A DNA stretch of 19,816 nucleotides from Fimenecus stercoravium (GTDB taxonomy: Bacteria; Bacillota; Clostridia; Oscillospirales; Acutalibacteraceae), in contig DVIC01000114.1 in the NCBI GenBank assembly GCA_018711545.1, positions 1-19,816 on the forward strand, read 5' to 3'. Position numbers and translations under genes: made by a program. Below are positions 14,304 to 19,816 of this stretch, one piece after another. How positions within the stretch are numbered: the first letter of the stretch is position 1; each line of letters starts with the position of its first letter. The notes beneath the pieces were generated by a model. It was not told the origin of the DNA, did no database searches, and saw only the letters and a list, made by a program, of their open reading frames with translations.

Positions 14304-15044
14304 ATGGAAAACCGTGAACCGAGAAAAACAAAGAAGAGGAAAAAGCTGACGCGGCGCGCGGCGGTGCTGTATCTCACGCTGGCGGTCTGTGTTTTGGGCG
14401 TGGGCGTCGCCGCACGCACGGCGATGAATTTCCAGATGAAGCCGCAAAGCGACGAAGCCGAGACGACCGAAGCGCCGACCGAGGTGCAGACGGTGCGCTT
14501 TTCCGCGGAGGAGCTGACCGCGCCCGCCGCACCGAACCGTGAAACTTCCACCGAAGCGGCGGAGGAATCCGGCGGCGTTTATGCGCCGGAAGACGCCGAA
14601 GGCCTTGCCGTCGCCGCGCAGGAGGACGGCATCGAGCGCGCGGCATCGTTTGTCACACCGCTGGACGGCGAAACGGACAAGGGCTTTTCCGACGGCGAAA
14701 TGGTGCAGTCCGCGACCATGGGCGACTGGCGCGTGCACAACGGCGTGGATTTCCGCGGCGCGGTGGGCGACCCCGTAAAGGCGATCAACAACGGGGTGGT
14801 CAAGGCGGTGTATGACGACGTGCTGTGGGGCACGGTCGTGGAGATCGACCACGGCGACGGGCTGATTGCGAAATACTGCGGGCTCGGGAAGGGCAGCACC
14901 GTGGAAGTCGGCGCGACGGTCAGCGTCAACGACAAGGTCGGGAATCTGGGCACGATCCCCATTGAAGCCGCAGACGAAACGCATCTGCACTTAGAGCTTT
15001 GGCAGGACGACGCGGCGATCGATCCGATAAGCGTGCTCGGATAG
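14304..15044 (+). CDS. SpoIIQ-like membrane-anchored M23 (LytM) peptidase
   Basis: A 246-residue protein. It has a basic cytosolic start, one membrane helix (about 19-38), an acidic/alanine-rich linker (48-112) and a LytM/M23 domain (115-246). The zinc ligands of an active enzyme are present: H145 and D149 in RVHNGVDF, and H227/H229 in THLHLEL. The phrasing FSDGEMVQSATMGDWRVHNG is SpoIIQ-like. SpoIIQ spans the forespore membrane and pairs with SpoIIIAH across the intermembrane space; clostridial versions often keep the zinc site. An ordinary cell-wall endopeptidase is the alternative. ATG 14304 is 8 bases from GGAGG; a GTG at 14295 overlaps it. The TAG stop lies in a decayed heptamer array. 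Confidence 0.8.
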   Translation: MENREPRKTKKRKKLTRRAAVLYLTLAVCVLGVGVAARTAMNFQMKPQSDEAETTEAPTEVQTVRFSAEELTAPAAPNRETSTEAAEESGGVYAPEDAEGLAVAAQEDGIERAASFVTPLDGETDKGFSDGEMVQSATMGDWRVHNGVDFRGAVGDPVKAINNGVVKAVYDDVLWGTVVEIDHGDGLIAKYCGLGKGSTVEVGATVSVNDKVGNLGTIPIEAADETHLHLELWQDDAAIDPISVLG

Positions 15045-15220
15045 ATTTTGGATGCCGGTCGCGGAATTGGCGGGTTTGTGCAAAGCGGTGGCGACGAAGT
15101 AAGCCAACAATACCCCGCGTAGTGACAGGCTTCCATGCCTGCCTAGGGTATGTATAGGTTTCCAAACAACCTGCGGCTATACCGAAAACTTGATTCTTTC
15201 TGTTGTAGGGGCGGGGCTTT
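15039..15220 (+). repeat. Strongly decayed repeat copy starting on a stop codon (copy 4)
   Basis: It begins GGATAGA, TTTTGGA, TGCCGGT, where the TAG of the first unit is the stop of the SpoIIQ-like gene. It continues with GGCGGGTTTGTGCAAAGCGG, like the GCGGGTTTCACGCAAAGC of copy 2b. A diverged palindromic arm follows (15119-15146, GTAGTGACAGGCTTCCATG folding on GCCTG), and then a GTAGGGGCGGGGC word at 15205-15217. No gene is seen between 15045 and 15333. The remainder of the gap holds the terminator at 15274-15303. Confidence 0.6.
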
Positions 15221-15273
15221 CGTTCGCATCACAGCCGTGGCGCTGTCTTTGGCATCCGCATTTTTGTGTAAAA

Positions 15274-15303
15274 ACGACCCGAACAGGTTCCTGTTCGGGT
15301 CGT
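15274..15303 (-). terminator. Intrinsic terminator of the mgsA-hisS-aspS operon
   Basis: Perfect 14-base arms, ACGACCCGAACAGG and CCTGTTCGGGTCGT, around TT. On the minus strand the stem is followed by TTTTACACAAAAA. It lies 30 bp beyond the aspS stop and is oriented to end that operon. Confidence 0.88.
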
Positions 15304-15333
15304 TCGCATTGTATTTGATTTTTACAAACCTTT

Positions 15334-17123
<1,790 letters not shown>

Positions 17124-17124
<1 letters not shown>

Positions 17125-18470
17125 CAGTTTTGCACGCCCCCTAAAATCGTGGAAATATCCGCCTCGTCCAAGTCCGATGTATCCAACGCCGCGAGCGCCT
17201 CGCGAAGGACGATGGATTGGAACGCGCCGACGAAATCATCAAGTGAAAGCTCTGTCTGCGTGCCGTCACGCATGTTCTTAAGATTGACACGGCGGCTCTC
17301 CAGCTCCGCATCGCCGAGCACAACGGTGTATGCCGCGCCGATCTTATCGGCATATTTCATCTGCGCTTTAAGCCCTCTGCCGACGGTGTCGAACTGTGCC
17401 GAAAGGCCTTCTTCGCGAAGCTGTTCGGCAAGGGCGGCGGCCTTCAGCCCGGCTTCTTCGCCCATGGAGACCAGATAGACGTCACATTTCTTCGGCTCGG
17501 GGAACGGCACGCCCTGCGCTTCCATCAAGAGAAGCAGGCGTTCGATCCCCATCCCGAAGCCGCACGCGGGCATCGGCTTGCCGCCGAGCTCCTCCAAAAG
17601 CCCGTCGTACCGCCCGCCGCCGCAGACCGTACCCTGCGCGCCGATCTCGCTCGAAACAAATTCAAATACCGTGCGCGTGTAGTAGTCAAGCCCACGCACA
17701 ATGGTCGGGTTGACGGTGAATGCAATGTCCATCGCCTGCAAATACTTCTGCACCGCGTCAAAGTGGGCGCGGCAGTCGTCGCACAAAAAGTCGAGGATCT
17801 TCGGTGCGCCGGCGGCGATTTCGGAGCAGACGGGGCTTTTGCAGTCGAGGATACGCATGGGGTTGCGTTCAAGCCTCGATTTGCAGGTATCGCAAAGCTG
17901 CTCGCGGTAGCTCTCAAAATAGGCTTTGAGCGCCTCTTGGAATTTCTTCCTGCATTCCGGGCAGCCGATGGAGTTGATCTCGAGCGTAAGGTTTTGCACG
18001 CCGAGATAGCGGAACACCGCGTGCGCAAGGGAGATGATCTCCGCATCCGCCGCGGGCGTGCCCGCGCCGAAGGATTCCACGCCGAACTGGTGGAATTCGC
18101 GCAATCTGCCCGCCTGCGGCTTTTCGTAGCGGTAGCAGGAGGTCAGATAGTAGATCTTCTGCGGCAGGGCGTCGTTGAAAAGCCCGTGCTCTAAAAAAGC
18201 GCGCGCCGCGCCCGCCGTGCCCTCGGGGCGCAGGGTGATGGAGCGCCCGCCCTTGTCTTCAAAGGTATACATTTCCTTTTGCACGACGTCGGTCGTTTCG
18301 CCGACCGAGCGTTGGAACAGCTCGGTGTGCTCAAAAACGGGCGTGCGCATTTCTAAAAAGCCGTAATTTTCGGCGATCTCGCGCACAGCCGCTTCGATAT
18401 ACTGGGTTTTGCAGCTCTCTTTCGGGAGCAGGTCGAGCGTCCCCTTGATCGCGTTGGTGATAAGTGCCAT
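17124..18470 (-). CDS. hisS: Histidyl-tRNA synthetase
   Basis: A 448-residue class II synthetase. Visible are motif 2 (TSCYRYEKPQAGRLREFHQF, 110-129), the histidine-binding LDYYTRTVFEF (261-271), motif 3 around GFGMGIERL (304-312) and the C-terminal anticodon-binding domain. The insertion region holds four cysteine pairs (C170/C173, C193/C196, C210/C215, C230/C233), which look zinc-binding. After the usual end near LSLDDFV there are about 30 extra residues, so the protein is slightly longer than most. AGGAAG is 7 bases before the ATG. It sits between mgsA and aspS in one operon; adjacent hisS-aspS is common in Firmicutes. Confidence 0.97.
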
Positions 18471-18497
18471 AGTCGTTCTTCCTTACATGGGATAGAA

Positions 18498-18524
18498 GCG
18501 CCCCCTCCCTTGGGAGGGGGACGC
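18498..18524 (-). other. Very GC-rich intercistronic hairpin between mgsA and hisS
   Basis: CCCCCTCCC and GGGAGGGGG (18501-18520 in plus coordinates) flank TT, extended by GCG/CGC pairs around one bulged base. No T-run follows on the minus strand, so it is not a standard terminator. It could partly attenuate transcription into hisS, stabilise a processed mRNA end, or be a dispersed palindrome. It sits 14 bases after the mgsA stop. Confidence 0.7.
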
Positions 18525-18538
18525 CTTGTATTCCGGGT

Positions 18539-18940
18539 TTATTTTGGGTTGACGATGTCGCGCCAATCGAGGTCGCCGCGCTCGAGCGAATGAATGATCG
18601 CTTCGGCGGTGGCGATATTGGTCGCCACGGGGATGTTGTGCACATCGCAAAGGCGCAGCAGGTTATTCTCCTTCGGTTCGTGGGGCTTGGGGTTCAAGGG
18701 GTCACGGAAAATCAAAAGCAGATCGATCTCGTTGCAGGCAATGCGCGCGCCGATCTGCTGATCGCCGCCCTGCGAGCCGTTAAGAAAGCGTGTGATCTTT
18801 AAGCCTGTCGCTTCCGCGACCAGCTTGCCCGTCGTACCGGTCGCGCAGAGGTTGTGGCGGGACAGGATCCCGCAGTAGGCGATGCAGAACTGCGTAAGCA
18901 ATTCTTTTTTGGAATCGTGCGCCATCAGGGCAATGTTCAT
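18539..18940 (-). CDS. mgsA: Methylglyoxal synthase
   Basis: A 133-residue cytosolic enzyme converting dihydroxyacetone phosphate to methylglyoxal and phosphate, an overflow bypass of lower glycolysis. Motifs seen are ALMAHDSKK (4-12), TGTTG phosphate-binding (34-38), GGDQQIGA with catalytic D60 (58-65), FRDPLNPKPHEP (78-89) and CDVHNIPVATNIATAE (98-113). The usual 'GPLGGDQQ' reads 'GSQGGDQQ' here, a small variation beside the active site. The frame can start at GTG 18958, but GAGAGG lies inside that extension. ATG 18940 is 7 bases from it and matches the family start. First gene of the mgsA-hisS-aspS operon. Confidence 0.95.
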   Translation of the reverse strand: MNIALMAHDSKKELLTQFCIAYCGILSRHNLCATGTTGKLVAEATGLKITRFLNGSQGGDQQIGARIACNEIDLLLIFRDPLNPKPHEPKENNLLRLCDVHNIPVATNIATAEAIIHSLERGDLDWRDIVNPK

Positions 18941-19034
18941 AGCGTTCCTCTCTTTCACAAAAATTCAAGACACAAAACCCGCGTTTGCCGGGAAAATGCC
19001 GTCAACTGCGGTCCGAAACAATACACCGTTATAT

Positions 19035-19063
19035 AGCATACCAAACTTTTGCCGAAATTTCAA
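19035..19063 (-). promoter_or_regulatory. Promoter of the mgsA-hisS-aspS operon
   Basis: Minus strand TTGAAA (19058-19063), 17 bases, TATGCT (19035-19040), in an AT-rich stretch. The leader to mgsA is about 88 bases and shows no T-box or other obvious riboswitch. Between this promoter and the repeat at 19132 I see nothing but AT-rich sequence. Confidence 0.65.
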
Positions 19064-19131
19064 CTGCTGTTTAGCGTTTTTTTACAAAATTTTTCAAATT
19101 CGTGCAAATCGGGGGCGAAGCAGGGGGCAGC

Positions 19132-19489
19132 TTTCAGAAATCAGAAGTTAGAAGGCAGAGGGCAGAAACCGTATAAGAAAGTTTCATTGAAACCGAAAGT
19201 TAGCACTGTTTTTCGGCTATGAAAGGAATTAAAATTGCGCTGAACCCTGTAGGGGCGGGGCTTAAGCGCCCGCCCGAGCAAAGTGCGGATAGAAAAGATT
19301 TTACGGTGTTGATAAAAATCGCAATTCTGTTTTTCGCCGCAACCGATTACAAAATCCAACTTCCCTACGGGCGGGCACGGAGACCCGCCCCTACCACTAC
19401 AGATTTTATTTTTTCTACGCAGCCGCGGCTGCGTGGAAAACCGCCCATACCATCTCTGACATCTAACCTCTGCATTCTGAATTCTGTTC
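19132..19489. repeat. Full composite repeat element with inverted 91-bp core (copy 5b)
   Basis: It has the same build as 4759-5110. The left array has five heptamers (TTTCAGA, AATCAGA, AGTTAGA, AGGCAGA, GGGCAGA), then AACCGTATAAG. The right array, on the other strand, has five (GAACAGA, ATTCAGA, ATGCAGA, GGTTAGA, TGTCAGA). The left arm (19249-19276) begins GTAGGGGCGGGGCTTAAG. The right arm (19368-19394), read inverted, begins GTAGGGGCGGGTCTCCGTG. The core (19277-19367) is also 91 bp and aligns with the other core without gaps in its longest stretch. The arm order is swapped relative to the core when compared with 4759-5110. A CGCAGCCGCGGCTGCG palindrome lies near 19420. Confidence 0.85.
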
Positions 19490-19605
19490 CGCCCGCCCCT
19501 ACAACTACAAATTTTGTTTTTCCTGCGCAGCCGCGGGAGATCATGGAACCAGTCTGTACCGCATCTAATCTCTATCGTCTAATATCTACCATCTAAAATC
19601 TAACA
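19490..19605 (-). repeat. Half-unit of the composite repeat, starting on a stop codon (copy 5a)
   Basis: Read on the minus strand from the ATPase stop codon: six heptamers TGTTAGA, TTTTAGA, TGGTAGA, TATTAGA, CGATAGA, GATTAGA (19564-19605), then TGCGGTACAG, a short GC-rich palindrome remnant, and TTGTAGGGGCGGGCG at about 19489-19503. The full element starts immediately there. This mirrors the arrangement at 4607-4758. With the full element it fills the gene-free stretch 19132-19599. Confidence 0.8.
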
Positions 19606-19816
19606 CCGCACTTTTTTCACCTTGAACTCCACGTCCTCGCCCAAAAGGCGGGCGGCAACGCGCGCGAACGCTTCGCGGGTGGACACAAGCGGTCGTTCGC
19701 CCTCGGCAAGGCGCTTAAGGTGCGGGTCGTCGGGAATCGCGCCGATAAGACGCATCCCGCTTTGCGTGACCGCACTATCCGGCGACAGGCACTCGTGTGC
19801 GCGAAACTGAAAATAA
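19600..19816 (-). CDS. MinD/ParA-type ATPase, C-terminal part (cut by window edge)
   Basis: The last 71 residues of a protein whose body lies beyond position 19816. The segment MRLIGAIPDDPHLKRLAEGERPLVS, followed by AFARVAARLLGEDVEF, matches the C-terminal region of MinD and related deviant-Walker ATPases, which position division or other cell-pole machinery. The end VKKVRC is short and basic. A full MinD membrane-targeting helix is not evident, so the protein may be truncated by the repeat or belong to another ParA/MinD branch. The TAG stop is part of the first heptamer of the adjacent repeat. Confidence 0.65.
   Translation of the reverse strand, partial: YFQFRAHECLSPDSAVTQSGMRLIGAIPDDPHLKRLAEGERPLVSTREAFARVAARLLGEDVEFKVKKVRC

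Noticed and set aside
18471..18538. T-box riboswitch upstream of hisS.
   Set aside because: The gap is only 68 bp and contains a simple GC hairpin. No T-box sequence or specifier stem was seen there or in the mgsA leader.
19141..19605. Insertion sequence remnant encoding a transposase.
   Set aside because: No transposase motif in any frame; the content is entirely heptamers, palindromes and the AT-rich core.

Overview
The window is about 19.8 kb of GC-rich, gene-dense bacterial chromosome. It suggests a high-GC member of the Clostridia, perhaps Oscillospirales- or Christensenellales-like. The reasons are the gene families (DUF951, TSCPD-domain protein, DegV, M42 peptidases, a SpoIIQ-like LytM protein implying sporulation), strong GGAGG ribosome binding sites, AT-rich sigma-A-type promoters and widespread start/stop overlaps. 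The lineage is inferred from gene content only. No phage, transposase, CRISPR, tRNA or rRNA gene was seen.

Layout. Positions 1-3344 (minus) hold an operon: TVP38/VTT membrane protein, galactokinase, then two tandem M42 peptidases, the second cut by the window edge. Positions 3656-4612 (plus) hold a D-2-hydroxyacid dehydrogenase. Positions 4607-5110 are a gene-free composite repeat. Positions 5173-9426 (minus) hold an envelope operon: a beta-propeller lipoprotein, a polytopic membrane protein, a DegV fatty-acid-binding protein and a PrsA/SurA-like lipoprotein. Positions 9600-11619 (plus) hold a pyrophosphatase-like/Nudix fusion, DUF951 and prfA, followed by a 45-bp palindrome. Positions 11693-14172 (minus) hold a TSCPD protein, rsmA and a PLP aminotransferase. 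A SpoIIQ-like peptidase lies at 14304-15044 (plus), with a forespore-type promoter candidate. Positions 15334-18940 (minus) hold mgsA-hisS-aspS. The right end is a second composite repeat (19132-19605) and the C-terminus of a MinD/ParA-type ATPase (minus).

The genes are mostly housekeeping. The unusual layer is a family of non-coding repeats with five members here. Each has arrays of a degenerate 7-bp unit (about NNTYAGA), then usually a GCGGTACAGG-like box, then palindromic arms beginning GTAGGGGCGGG. The two largest copies share an architecture of half-unit plus full element. Their 91-bp core lies in opposite orientation relative to the arms. In four cases the repeat begins on the TAG stop codon of a gene, and in rsmA the repeat appears to encode the last residues. 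This repeat system is the best candidate for something undescribed in the window.
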